Shown here in pieces: positions 33,793 through 42,343 of a DNA stretch of 64,000 nucleotides. Source of the stretch: Lentzea nigeriaca (lineage in GTDB: Bacteria > Actinomycetota > Actinomycetes > Mycobacteriales > Pseudonocardiaceae); the NCBI RefSeq assembly GCF_016907955.1, contig NZ_JAFBCX010000016.1, positions 1-64,000 on the forward strand. The letters run 5' to 3'. Both the position numbers and the translations under genes were made by a program. The notes under the pieces are model-generated. The model worked only from the letters and a program-made list of their open reading frames with translations. It ran no database searches and was not told the origin of the DNA. Position 1 is the stretch's first letter, and each line of letters opens with the position of its first letter.

Positions 33793-34528
33793 GCTTTGCC
33801 TGGGGGAGGCGCCGACGTTCATGAAGCACCCGCGCGGGCTACGGGCATCGAGCGCGGCGAGGGGTGGAGGGCGCCCGGCATGGCCCGCGCGCCCAGCCTG
33901 GGGTGCGTGGCGCGGGTGGTGTGGCGGGTCGGCGGCGCCGGGCACCCCGCGTGGCGATTCGAAGCGAGCCGGACAGTAAAGCGCCAATCGCCTGCGTGCG
34001 TGGGCGCGTTGGGGCGGTCGGGTTGCGGAATTATCGCTGCTCAGCGGGCTATTGCCAACCGACCCCGCACAAGCCGCCCCTTCCGCTGGAACTGGACTAA
34101 TCCACGAAACCGGACCACCACATCCGCGTGAGTGCACGCCCAGTCGCCCTCGAGCACGCCACGTAACCACCACAGCCCAGGCAGACCACCCCAGCGACAC
34201 CGCAAATGCTTTCACGATAAAGCGACTGACCAGTACAAACACCAAGACAGGGATTGGTCTAAAGCGCGTTAACCATCGCCTCAGAGCTTCAACTACATAG
34301 AGTGACCAACCGTGGCCCTCATCACCTAAACGCCCACATAGCTTGCCCATGCCGGTGACACGAGGTTACGTTCACCGCCGCATGTCACGGTTCGATAACC
34401 GCAAGGACACGGATCTCTCCCGAAACGGTCCAGTCCGCACGGGGCTTCCCCAAGCCCCAAGGGCCCAGCCCCGCCCAGGCGCCCGAACGCCGAAGCACCC
34501 CAGCGGTTAGCCGAACTCCCCCGAGTGC
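33793..34528. other. 736-bp intergenic stretch, lower GC, no gene found
   Basis: No credible gene. Around 34130-34340 the GC content drops visibly below that of the neighbours (for example AATGCTTTCACGATAAAGCG). Two hairpins lie before the M23 gene: CGGTGA/TCACCG (34353-34378) and CGGTT-CGAT-AACCG (34388-34401). The region may hold the 5' UTR of the M23 gene. I looked for a ydaO-type riboswitch and did not find its conserved G-rich core. Confidence 0.5.
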
Positions 34529-34540
34529 ATGGAGGCAGGT

Positions 34541-35323
34541 TTGGCACGGCATCGAGCGAAGGGTCAACTGGTCGACGTACTGGCCAGAGTGGACCTGGAC
34601 CGCAAGAAGGCCGTAGCGGCGGTTGTCGCCGCGGGCGCCCTGGCCGGCGCCGGATTCACCCAGGCGATGGCGACGGTCACTCCCGTGGACCGCATCGTGC
34701 CGGTCGCCGCTACGAAGGACCTCGCGGCCGTGATGGCGCCGCCGCCGGAGGGCATCAAGACCGTCCACGCGATGGACACCAGCGCCGAGACGCGGAAGTT
34801 GCTGCAGGCCGAGCAGATCGAGGTGCAGTTCCGCGTTCGGGAGGCGCTCCGGTTCGCGGAGGGTGCCTACGCCGAACGGCAGGCGGCCGCCAAGGCCGAG
34901 CAGGCTCGTATCGCCGCCGAGGAAGAGGCGAAGAGGCCCAAGTGCGTGCGGCCCGCGCAGGGGACGTTCACGTCCGGCTTCGGTGCCCGGTGGGGTACCA
35001 GCCACAACGGTGTCGACATCGCCAACGCCATCGGAACACCCATCGTGGCCGCCATGGACGGCACGGTGATCGAGGCAGGTCCCGCGTCCGGGTTCGGACT
35101 GTGGGTTCGGATTCAGCACGAGGACGGGACCATCACCGTCTACGGGCACATGAACACCATCGACGTGCCGCAGGGTGCGAAGGTCAAGGCCGGGCAGCAG
35201 ATCGCGACGATCGGCAACCGCGGGCAGTCGACTGGGCCGCACCTGCACTTCGAGGTGTGGATCGGTGGCTCGCAGAAGATCAACCCGGCGGGCTGGCTCG
35301 CGGAGCGCGGCGTCACGCTGTAG
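34541..35323 (+). CDS. M23-family peptidase (LytM/DD-endopeptidase-like)
   Basis: 260 aa. TTG 34541 (opening ARHRAKGQLVDVLARVDLDR) follows GGAGG by 5 nt; ATG 34529 is possible but lacks an SD. One N-terminal hydrophobic segment (KKAVAAVVAAGALAGAGFTQ) exports it. An Ala/Glu-rich coiled-coil spans about 95-135. The M23 domain shows HNGVDIA (H-x3-D zinc site) and GPHLHFEVW (H-x-H), both complete, so an active zinc peptidoglycan hydrolase is expected. It follows the class A PBP on the same strand after a terminator. Confidence 0.85.
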   Translation: MARHRAKGQLVDVLARVDLDRKKAVAAVVAAGALAGAGFTQAMATVTPVDRIVPVAATKDLAAVMAPPPEGIKTVHAMDTSAETRKLLQAEQIEVQFRVREALRFAEGAYAERQAAAKAEQARIAAEEEAKRPKCVRPAQGTFTSGFGARWGTSHNGVDIANAIGTPIVAAMDGTVIEAGPASGFGLWVRIQHEDGTITVYGHMNTIDVPQGAKVKAGQQIATIGNRGQSTGPHLHFEVWIGGSQKINPAGWLAERGVTL

Positions 35324-35419
35324 ACGTCTCGGCACGTTCCCGCAAGGGGCCGGAAACGACTAATCTCCGGCCACGCCGCCCGGCATGAGGCTCGGCGGCG
35401 TGGAACCCGGAGCCGACTG

Positions 35420-36850
35420 ATGATCTACCGCAGCCCCCTGCCGGCGGTGGTCGTTCCCGACACCACGGTCCCCGCGCACGTTCTCGAGCAGCGACGAAAC
35501 AAGCCGGCGTTGCTGGACGTCGTCACGGGCGAGAGCCTCACCTACGACGAACTCGCGAGGCAGGTCGAGCGGACCGCGAAAGGCCTGACAGCGCAAGGCA
35601 TCGCGCCCGGCGACACGGTCGCGATCGTGAGCGGCAACAGGCCGATGTACGCGGTCGGGCTGCACGCGATCATGGCGGCAGGTGCGACGGCTGCGCTGAT
35701 CAACCCGTTGCTCACCGCGGCCGAGACCGAACGGCTCAAGGCCCTCGCGCACGTCTCCACCACGCTCGACCTCGACGACCTTCCCGAGAGCGACACCGGA
35801 ACGCTCCCGCCGCCGAACCCGCAGGGGATCGCGGCGGTCCTCTTCTCCAGCGGCACCACCGGGCTCACCAAGGCCGTCAAGCTGAGCCACCGGGCCCTCG
35901 TCGCCAACCTGGAGCAGCAACGCCAGGGCTGGCGCGTCGACGAGACGGACGTGCTCGCCGCGAACCTGCCGTTCTTCCACATCTACGGGCTCGCGATCGT
36001 CCTCAACTCCGGTCTGCTCGGCGGCGCCACGCTCGTCACCATGCCCCGCAGCGACGCCCGGACGTACCTGAGACGTCTCGCGGAGCACCGGGTCACGCGC
36101 GCGTTCCTCGTGCCGCCGCTCGCCGCCGCGATCGCTGACGAAGAAGACATGCCGAAGGACCTCCACCTCAAGCTCGTCCTCTGCGGCGCCGCCCCGCTCG
36201 ACGAGGGCATCCGCCGGGAAGCAGAGCGCAAGCTCGGCGCGCCGGTGCGCCAGGGCTACGGGCTGACCGAGGCGGGTGGCACGCACCAGACGTTCGACGG
36301 CGACCTCGACACCGATCCCGCGAGCGTCGGCGTGCTCAGCCCCGGCACCGAAGCGCGCATCGTCGAACCCGGCACGACCACCGACACGGCCGTGGGGGAG
36401 ATGCTCATCCGCGGGCCGCAGGTCATGGACGGTTACCTCGACGACGAGGAGGCCACGCGACAGGCCTTCGTGGACGGATGGCTGCGCACCGGTGATCTCG
36501 TGCGTGTCCACAACGGCCGGTTCTACGTCGTCGACCGCGTCAAGGAAATGATCAAGTACAAGGGCTACCAGGTCGCACCCGCGGAGCTGGAAGCCTTGTT
36601 GCGCAGGCATCCCGCGGTGCGGGACGCCGCGGTGATCGGTGCGCCCGATCGGGTTAACGGCGAGGTGCCCAAGGCGTTCGTGGTGACGGAAGGCGACGTC
36701 ACCGCGGAGGAGCTGATTGCGTTCGTGGCGGCGGAGGTGGCGCCTTTCAAGAAGGTGCGCCAGGTTGAGTTCGTGGAAGAGATACCGAAGTCGGTCTCGG
36801 GCAAGATCCTGCGGCGGTTGCTCAAGGGCCAGGACGAGTGCGAGTCCTGA
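35420..36850 (+). CDS. AMP-dependent CoA ligase, 4-coumarate:CoA ligase type
   Basis: 476 aa. Adenylation motifs are AVLFSSGTTGLTKAVKLSHR (P-loop), LVLCGAAPLDEGI, RQGYGLTEAG, DGWLRTGDLV, VDRVKEMIKYKGYQVAPAEL and the C-terminal Lys in PKSVSGKILRRLL. GSSTTG-like spacing and the GYQVAPAELE hinge place it among 4-coumarate/aryl- or acyl-CoA ligases. It would activate a hydroxycinnamate with ATP and CoA. It is shorter than the usual 500-540 aa because the N-terminus is compact. It overlaps the SDR gene by 13 bp. A ten-pair hairpin (35371-35403) lies just upstream of its SD. Confidence 0.8.
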   Translation: MIYRSPLPAVVVPDTTVPAHVLEQRRNKPALLDVVTGESLTYDELARQVERTAKGLTAQGIAPGDTVAIVSGNRPMYAVGLHAIMAAGATAALINPLLTAAETERLKALAHVSTTLDLDDLPESDTGTLPPPNPQGIAAVLFSSGTTGLTKAVKLSHRALVANLEQQRQGWRVDETDVLAANLPFFHIYGLAIVLNSGLLGGATLVTMPRSDARTYLRRLAEHRVTRAFLVPPLAAAIADEEDMPKDLHLKLVLCGAAPLDEGIRREAERKLGAPVRQGYGLTEAGGTHQTFDGDLDTDPASVGVLSPGTEARIVEPGTTTDTAVGEMLIRGPQVMDGYLDDEEATRQAFVDGWLRTGDLVRVHNGRFYVVDRVKEMIKYKGYQVAPAELEALLRRHPAVRDAAVIGAPDRVNGEVPKAFVVTEGDVTAEELIAFVAAEVAPFKKVRQVEFVEEIPKSVSGKILRRLLKGQDECES

Positions 36851-37563
36851 TCACGGGTGGCGCCAAGGAGCTCGGCAGGGTGTTCAGCGAAGTCCTTGGC
36901 GCGCAAGGGCACCAGCTCGTCATCACCGGGCGCGACGAGAACGCGCTGCGGACCGCGGAAGCCGAGCTCAGGGCGCGGGGTGTCGATGTCGAGGCGCATG
37001 TCGCGGACCTCGGAGACCCCGATGCGACACCGAAGCTGATCGAGAGCCTCGGCGGGCTCGACGTGCTGGTCAACAACGGCGCGCTCGGCGGGCCGGTCGG
37101 GCCGACGTGGCAGGTCGACGAGAACGAGTGGTGGCGCACGTTCGAGGTGAACCTGCGCGGCACCGCCTTCGCCGCGAACGCCGCGATCCGCGCGATGACG
37201 AGCGGGCGGATCATCAACGTCGTCAGCAACGCCGGTGCGCACCGATGGCCTTACCTCACCGCGTACTCCGTGTCGAAGGCCGCCGTGATCAAGCTGACCG
37301 AGAACCTCGCCGTCGAGCTGAAGCGACGGCGGATCGCGGTGCTGAGCTACGACCCCGGCATGGTCGACGTCGGTCTGATGGGCCGCGGCTGCGACGTGGA
37401 GTCCGGAGATCCGTACGTGCAGCGGGTCACGCAGTGGGCGAGATCTCAGCGCGACCAGGGCAGGTTCACCCCGGTGGAGCAGTCGGCCGCTCTTTTGTCC
37501 CGAATCGTGAGCGGAGAGTTCGATCACCGGTCCGGTGAGCTCATCACACCTGCGGACGGGTGA
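36838..37563 (+). CDS. short-chain dehydrogenase/reductase in the phenylpropanoid-like cluster
   Basis: 241 aa from GTG 36838, overlapping the CoA ligase by 13 bp. RVLITGGAKELGRVFSEVLG is the NAD(P) loop, LVNNGALGG replaces NNAG, and NVVSNAGAHRWPYLTAYSVSKAA holds the Ser-Tyr-Lys triad. A reductase of a carbonyl. In this context it may act on a cinnamoyl-type thioester, aldehyde or beta-keto derivative, but that is inference. It shares a transcript with the ligase. Confidence 0.8.
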   Translation: MRVLITGGAKELGRVFSEVLGAQGHQLVITGRDENALRTAEAELRARGVDVEAHVADLGDPDATPKLIESLGGLDVLVNNGALGGPVGPTWQVDENEWWRTFEVNLRGTAFAANAAIRAMTSGRIINVVSNAGAHRWPYLTAYSVSKAAVIKLTENLAVELKRRRIAVLSYDPGMVDVGLMGRGCDVESGDPYVQRVTQWARSQRDQGRFTPVEQSAALLSRIVSGEFDHRSGELITPADG

Positions 37564-37714
37564 AACGCCTGCACTGTCAACGGCCAAGAACTTCCGCCAC
37601 GAGGAGGAACGGTCACCCGATATTTCTTCGGGTAGTGCGTTCAGGCCCTTCCTCGCCGACAGGTCAACGGGGATCGTCGCGAGAGGTCCCCCGAAAACGT
37701 CCACAGGAGGCGTC

Positions 37715-39223
37715 GTGCCTGTCGGAACATCCTCCGCTGCCCTGAGCCTGGCGGCGGCACTCGAACCCGAGCATCTCGAACTCGCCGGTAAACCCCTGCA
37801 CGTCGACCTGCCGCAGGACGTGAGAGCACGCGTCGCGCGCTGCCGCGAGTTCGTGCTCGCGGTGAGCGGCTCCGGACGCGCTGTCTACGGTGTCACAACG
37901 GGTTTCGGCCCACTCGTCGAGTTCGCCGGCCGCGCGGACGGCGCCGGCCAGAGCGACAACACGATCATTCACCACATCGTCGGCCACGGCGAGCTGATGC
38001 CACCCGCGGTGGCGCGGGCGGCCGTGCTGGCGCGGCTGTTCTCGTTGGCGCAGGGCCGATCCGGGGTCTCGGAGCACGTCGTCGAGACGCTGATCGCCGT
38101 GCTGGGCTCGGAATTCGCCCCTGCGGTGCCACGGCTGGGCTCTGTCGGCGCGAGCGGTGATCTCCAGCCGCTGGCCTACGTCGCGCATGCGTTGCGGGGC
38201 AACGGGAACGCGTACTTCCAGGGTCGGCTCATGCCCGCGGCCGAAGCGCTCGGCCAGGCGGGCCTCGAGAAGCTCGAGCTGGACGGGCGGGACGCGCTCG
38301 CGCTGGTGAACGGCATTTCGGTGACCGCCGCAGTACTCGGACTCGCTGTGGCACAGGCGAACCGGGCGCGGCGGATCGCGGAGTTGTTGTCCGCCTTGAT
38401 GACCGACGTCCTGGGCTGCGGCACCGAGTTCACGTCGGTCGGGCTGCTGGCCGCGTTCGGGCATCCGGACGTCGCGGACACCGGTGCGGCCATCCGGACC
38501 TGGCTCGCGGGCAGCGCGCCGTCGGGTGAGCGTCCGTTGCAGGAGGCCTACAGCATCCGTTGCACGCCACAGCTGATCGGCGCGTGCCGCACGAGCGTCA
38601 GGCACGCGGAGGAGGTGGTGCGCCGCGACCTCAACGGCGTGAGCGACAACCCGTTGTTCTTCCCGGAGACCGAGGAGGTCGTGCACGGCGGCAACTTCTT
38701 CGGTCAGCCCAGCGCTTTCGCGGCCGACCAGCTGGGCGTCGCCCTGGTGCAGCTGGGCAATCTGGCCGAACGCCAGCTCGACCTGCTGGTCGATCCGCAC
38801 CGCACGAGCGGGCTGCCACCGATGCTGAGCCCCGCACCCGGTCAGCACCACGCGCTGCAGGGCGTCCAGCTCTGCACGACCGCGACGGTCGCGGCGATGC
38901 GCCGTGCCGCCATGCCCGCCTCGGTGCAGAGCCTGCCGACGAACCTGCACAACCAGGACGTCGTCCCGTTCGGCACCCAGGCCGCGTTCACCGCGCTCGA
39001 CCAGGCGGGCCTGCTGCGCTACCTGCACGCGGGGCTCGCGATCGGGCTGCGTCAGGCGGTGCACGTCGGGGCGCGCCACCCGCGGGCGCCGCGGCTCGCC
39101 GAGGTGTTCGACCGGATCGCGGCGGAGGTGCCGCCGATCGTGGAAGACCGGCCGCTCGACGTCGCGCTCGGCCGCGTCGCCGACCTCCTCGACACGATCG
39201 TGTCCGAAGTGGAGGGTGTGTGA
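37715..39223 (+). CDS. aromatic amino acid ammonia-lyase (TAL/PAL/HAL family)
   Basis: 502 aa from GTG 37715 with AGGAGG 4 nt upstream. The MIO prosthetic group forms from Ala146-Ser147-Gly148 in VGASGDLQPLAYVAH. Catalytic Tyr lies in VYGVTTGFGPLVE (Y58), and DNPLFF and a late NLHNQDVVPFG are typical. The selectivity site reads NTIIHHIVG: His87-Ile88 lines up with His-Leu of tyrosine ammonia-lyases rather than Ser-His of histidine lyases or Phe-Leu of PAL. It probably makes a (hydroxy)cinnamate. Its stop overlaps the next start. Aminomutase activity cannot be excluded from sequence. Confidence 0.8.
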   Translation: MPVGTSSAALSLAAALEPEHLELAGKPLHVDLPQDVRARVARCREFVLAVSGSGRAVYGVTTGFGPLVEFAGRADGAGQSDNTIIHHIVGHGELMPPAVARAAVLARLFSLAQGRSGVSEHVVETLIAVLGSEFAPAVPRLGSVGASGDLQPLAYVAHALRGNGNAYFQGRLMPAAEALGQAGLEKLELDGRDALALVNGISVTAAVLGLAVAQANRARRIAELLSALMTDVLGCGTEFTSVGLLAAFGHPDVADTGAAIRTWLAGSAPSGERPLQEAYSIRCTPQLIGACRTSVRHAEEVVRRDLNGVSDNPLFFPETEEVVHGGNFFGQPSAFAADQLGVALVQLGNLAERQLDLLVDPHRTSGLPPMLSPAPGQHHALQGVQLCTTATVAAMRRAAMPASVQSLPTNLHNQDVVPFGTQAAFTALDQAGLLRYLHAGLAIGLRQAVHVGARHPRAPRLAEVFDRIAAEVPPIVEDRPLDVALGRVADLLDTIVSEVEGV

Positions 39224-39978
39224 TGAGCGCTCCGGTCTGCACGCCCACCTGGGGGCACACGCACGTCGGACTGCCCGTGCTGCGGCTGCCGATGCCGGGA
39301 ACGGAATTGATTCCGTGCACCGGTTGTTATCAGATTCCGATCGTGATCAACGCCCCCGAGGATCCGGCGGATCGTGCCGTCCACCGCTGGTTTCTCGGCC
39401 ATCACGGCGCATTTCTGGTCTGGAGGTTTCTTTCGGCTTCACTCGATCGGTTGATACGCGAGCCTGATTCGCAACTAGTCCGCCTCGCTGCGCTTGGATA
39501 TGACGCGTACTCGGTGATGCTTGCCTATTCGGGCAGTTGTTCCCGTGAGGTGTACGAGGACGTCATCCGGCCGTTGATGGTGGCGTTCGACCCGGCGTTC
39601 AGCGGGCGGTGGGCACGTGACTACGAGCCCCTACCCGGCCTGCTGCGCCGGGCGCGTGCCGCACTGGGGCCCGTGGCGGCCGCACCGCTTTCCTCCGCGA
39701 GCAAGGCGAACCTGTTGGCACACATGGAGGTCATGCGCAGACTCGTGCCCTGCGGCAACTCGTTGCTGCGCGAGTCGGGGCGTACGCGCGTGCCCACCAC
39801 CGATGCCGAACGCGACCGGTTCGACGAGTTCTTCCTCGTCAGCCGCGAGAACGTGTGCGTGAGCCGCTACCGCGCCCACCGCGCCGCCGTCCTGCACGCC
39901 ATCGGTCGTGACCTCGCGGAACACCCGCTGCGGCCCGAGTACAGCGACACACTCAGGACGCTCGTCACCCGACTATGA
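39223..39978 (+). CDS. putative heme-dependent aromatic hydroxylase (TDO/TyrH superfamily-like)
   Basis: 251 aa. The ATG overlaps the lyase stop (TGATG), so the two are co-translated. I do not recognise it by overall sequence, but two spaced motifs fit the tryptophan-dioxygenase superfamily. HHGAFLVWRFLSASLDRL (about 60-77) matches the TDO helix H-Q-x-x-E-L-W-F-K with His61 and Trp67 six apart. RYRAHRAAVLHAIG (215-228) matches the heme-ligand helix H-x3-V-x3-I-G, giving His219. Tyrosine 3-hydroxylases of natural-product pathways belong to the same group. A heme enzyme adding an OH to tyrosine or its product is proposed. Cys32, Cys35, Cys106 and Cys177 are also notable. Confidence 0.5.
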   Translation: MSAPVCTPTWGHTHVGLPVLRLPMPGTELIPCTGCYQIPIVINAPEDPADRAVHRWFLGHHGAFLVWRFLSASLDRLIREPDSQLVRLAALGYDAYSVMLAYSGSCSREVYEDVIRPLMVAFDPAFSGRWARDYEPLPGLLRRARAALGPVAAAPLSSASKANLLAHMEVMRRLVPCGNSLLRESGRTRVPTTDAERDRFDEFFLVSRENVCVSRYRAHRAAVLHAIGRDLAEHPLRPEYSDTLRTLVTRL

Positions 39979-39991
39979 GAGAAGGCCGCGC

Positions 39992-40648
39992 GTGAACGAC
40001 TTCAAGACCGTGGTCATGACCCCGCAGATCTACCAGTACGTGCGCACGCAGGCGGGCCAGCCCAGCGCGGTGCAGGAGAAGCTGATCGCGAGGACGCTGG
40101 AGCTCGGCGACTCCGCGGAGATGCAGATCCCGCACGAGCAGGCGGTCCTGCTGTCGCTGCTGGTCAAGCTCATCGGCGCGCAGACAGTCGTCGAGGTCGG
40201 CACGTACACCGGGTACTCCACGCTCGCGTTCGCGCAGGCGCTTCCCCCGCACGGCAAGGTCATCACCTGCGACGTCTCCACTGAGTGGACCGGGATCGCC
40301 GAGGAGGCGTGGCAGGCGGCCGGCGTGCGCGACCGGATCGACCTGCGGCTCGGTGCCGCCGCGCAGACGCTGGCCGAGCTGCCCGACGAACCGGTCATCG
40401 ACCTCGTGTTCATCGACGCGGACAAGGTCGGGTACGTCCACTACTGGGACCTGCTGGTGCCACGGGTCCGTCAGGGCGGCCTGCTGCTCGCGGACAACAC
40501 CCTCTACTACGGCGAGGCCGCCGCGGAGCAGCCGGAAGGCAACGCGGCCGCGATCGACGCGTTCAACACGTTCGTGCGCAACGACCCACGCGTCGATTCG
40601 GTGCTGGTTCCGATCGCGGACGGGCTCACCCTCGCCCGCAAGAAGTGA
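39992..40648 (+). CDS. O-methyltransferase, caffeoyl-CoA type (CCoAOMT family)
   Basis: 218 aa from GTG 39992 behind GAGAAGG. TVVEVGTYTGYSTLAFAQAL is the SAM loop, VFIDADKVGYVHYWDLLVPR holds the metal-binding Asp, and LLADNTLYYGEA is conserved. It is a cation-dependent catechol O-methyltransferase, the class that turns caffeoyl-CoA into feruloyl-CoA in plants. Thirteen bp from the heme-protein gene and last in the cluster. It needs a catechol substrate, which the neighbouring putative hydroxylase could provide. Confidence 0.83.
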   Translation: MNDFKTVVMTPQIYQYVRTQAGQPSAVQEKLIARTLELGDSAEMQIPHEQAVLLSLLVKLIGAQTVVEVGTYTGYSTLAFAQALPPHGKVITCDVSTEWTGIAEEAWQAAGVRDRIDLRLGAAAQTLAELPDEPVIDLVFIDADKVGYVHYWDLLVPRVRQGGLLLADNTLYYGEAAAEQPEGNAAAIDAFNTFVRNDPRVDSVLVPIADGLTLARKK

Positions 40649-40654
40649 GGTGTC

Positions 40655-40691
40655 CTACCGACCGGTTGTGAGCATACCGACCGGTCGGTAG
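40655..40691. promoter_or_regulatory. TetR-type operator upstream of the LLM/TetR pair
   Basis: A perfect 16-bp palindrome TACCGACCGGTCGGTA (40675-40690) is preceded by a second half-perfect copy TACCGACCGGT (40656-40666). It lies 33 bp before the LLM gene start. The shape is that of a TetR-family operator, and the tetR-like gene is second in the same operon, so autoregulation is likely. The first copy lies 8 bp after the methyltransferase stop. Confidence 0.65.
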
Positions 40692-40723
40692 GGTGGGGGC
40701 CAGGTCGCTACTTGGAGGCGTTC

Positions 40724-41674
40724 ATGGCTCGTTGGGGAATCACGCTGCCGTTGCTCGGCGTGCCGGTGCTCGAGCACCGCGCGCTGGTGTCCGAGCTCGG
40801 CGGGCTCGGCTACACGGACGTGTGGTCGGCCGAGACGACCGGCACCGACGCGTTCACGCCGCTCGCGCTCGCCGCGCAGTGGTCCTCCGAGCTGCGCTTC
40901 GGACCGGCCATCGCACCCGTCTACACCCGCGGGCCCGCGACGCTCGCGATGACCGCGGCGACGCTGGCCGAGGTGACCGGCGGCCGGTTCGTGCTGGGCA
41001 TCGGCTCGTCGTCGCCCGCGATCGTGCAGCGCTGGAACGCGATCCCGTTCGAGGAGCCGTTCAAGCGCACCCGCGACACCCTGCGCTTCCTCAAGGCCGC
41101 GCTGGCCGGCGAGAAGGTCACCGCCGAGTACGACACGTTCAAGGTCTCGGGCTTCAAGCTGGAGCGCCCGCCCGCCGAGAAGGTGCCGATCATGCTCGCG
41201 GCGCTGCGGCCGAACATGCTGCGCCTGGCCGGTCGCGAGGCCGACGGCGCGATCACCAACTGGCTGGCCGCGTCCGACGTGGCGCAGGTGCGCGGCGAGC
41301 TCGGCGACTCCGAGCTCGCGGCGCGGATCTTCGTGTGCCCTACCGAGGACGCCGACGCGGCGCGGGCGCTGGGCCGCATGCTGATCAGCACCTACCTGAC
41401 CGTGCCCGCCTACGCGGCGTTCCACGACTGGCTGGGCCGCGGCGACGTGCTGCGCCCGATGCACGAGGCGTGGGCGGCGGGCGACCGCAAGGCCGCGTCG
41501 AAGGCCATCCCGGACGAGGTCGTCGACGCGCTGATCGTGCACGGTTCGGTCGACGAGTGCCGCGCGCGCGTCGCCGAGTACCAGACCGCGGGCGTCGACA
41601 CGCCGATCATCGCGCTGCTTCCGACCGGTGGCGACCAGGTGGAGCAGGTACGCGCCTTGGCACCCAAGGCATAG
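40724..41674 (+). CDS. LLM-class (F420-dependent type) oxidoreductase
   Basis: 316 aa from ATG 40724 with GGAGG 5 nt upstream. Luciferase-like TIM barrel: MARWGITLPLLGVPVLEH, LGYTDVWSAETTG, FVLGIGSSSPAIVQRWNAI and VPIMLAALRPNMLRLAG are conserved in the F420-dependent group. It probably uses F420H2 to reduce or oxidise an unknown substrate. It is followed two bases later by the TetR gene and preceded by the palindromic operator. Confidence 0.85.
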   Translation: MARWGITLPLLGVPVLEHRALVSELGGLGYTDVWSAETTGTDAFTPLALAAQWSSELRFGPAIAPVYTRGPATLAMTAATLAEVTGGRFVLGIGSSSPAIVQRWNAIPFEEPFKRTRDTLRFLKAALAGEKVTAEYDTFKVSGFKLERPPAEKVPIMLAALRPNMLRLAGREADGAITNWLAASDVAQVRGELGDSELAARIFVCPTEDADAARALGRMLISTYLTVPAYAAFHDWLGRGDVLRPMHEAWAAGDRKAASKAIPDEVVDALIVHGSVDECRARVAEYQTAGVDTPIIALLPTGGDQVEQVRALAPKA

Positions 41675-41676
41675 CC

Positions 41677-42276
41677 GTGCCCAGCGCGACCGAGCAGAAG
41701 ATCATCGACGCGGCCGTGCGCCTCTTCGCGTCCCAGGGCTACGACGCGACCTCGGTGCAGGAGATCGTCACGGCCGCCGAGGTGACCAAAGGCGCGCTGT
41801 ACCACTACTTCCGCGCGAAGGACGACCTGCTCTTCGAGATCTACCGGCTGCTGATCACGGCCCAGTCGGCGGACATGGACCGGATCATCGGGCTCGGCCT
41901 GTCGTCCGCCGACACGGTCCGGGAGATCCTCGTGTCGCTGGTCGTCTCGACGGCCGAACGGGTCGACGAGACCGCGGTGTTCGTGCGCGAGATGCACCGG
42001 CTCGACGAGGCGCGGATGACCGAGTTCCGCGCCGAACGCCGCCGCTACCACGAGACGTTCCTCGCGGTGATCGAGAAGGGGCAGGCGGACGGGGAGTTCA
42101 GCTCCGCCGTGCCCGCGGACACCGTGGTGCGGATCGCGCTGGGCGTCGTGAACCAGCTGCCCGTGTGGTACCGGCCGGACGGTCCGAAGTCGCCTTCGGT
42201 GCTGGCCGGAGAGATCGCGGACTTCGTGCTGGCAGGCCTGTCCGGTCGCGGAAAGGATCCGGAAAGGGCCGCCTGA
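41677..42276 (+). CDS. TetR/AcrR-family transcriptional regulator
   Basis: 199 aa from GTG 41677, two bases after the LLM stop. KIIDAAVRLFASQGYDATSV, then AEVTKGALYHYFRAKDDLLF, is the TetR HTH; a ligand-binding helical domain follows. It probably binds the TACCGACCGGTCGGTA palindrome upstream of the LLM gene and represses its own operon. Whether it also controls the upstream aromatic cluster is not shown. Confidence 0.85.
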   Translation: MPSATEQKIIDAAVRLFASQGYDATSVQEIVTAAEVTKGALYHYFRAKDDLLFEIYRLLITAQSADMDRIIGLGLSSADTVREILVSLVVSTAERVDETAVFVREMHRLDEARMTEFRAERRRYHETFLAVIEKGQADGEFSSAVPADTVVRIALGVVNQLPVWYRPDGPKSPSVLAGEIADFVLAGLSGRGKDPERAA

Positions 42277-42289
42277 TCCACTGCCGGGT

Positions 42290-42343
42290 ATGGATCTGTT
42301 GTTCGCGACCATGCCCGTTCCCGATCACGTGTACGGGCCGCGT
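42290..42343 (+). pseudogene. 5' end of a glycosyltransferase gene (fragment)
   Basis: Codons reading MDLLFATMPVPDHVYG are the typical N-terminus of a GT1-family glycosyltransferase of antibiotic pathways (first beta strand, then the H of the GH motif). After about 18 codons the similarity ends. A different segment of such a gene then appears inverted on the other strand. Confidence 0.5.

Noticed and set aside
34240..34540. c-di-AMP (ydaO) riboswitch before the M23 peptidase
   Set aside because: Such riboswitches often precede cell-wall hydrolases, but the conserved G-rich core and pairing could not be found.
40690..41670. Frame continuous with TetR starting at 40693
   Set aside because: The upstream part is the shadow of the LLM gene; TetR starts at GTG 41677.
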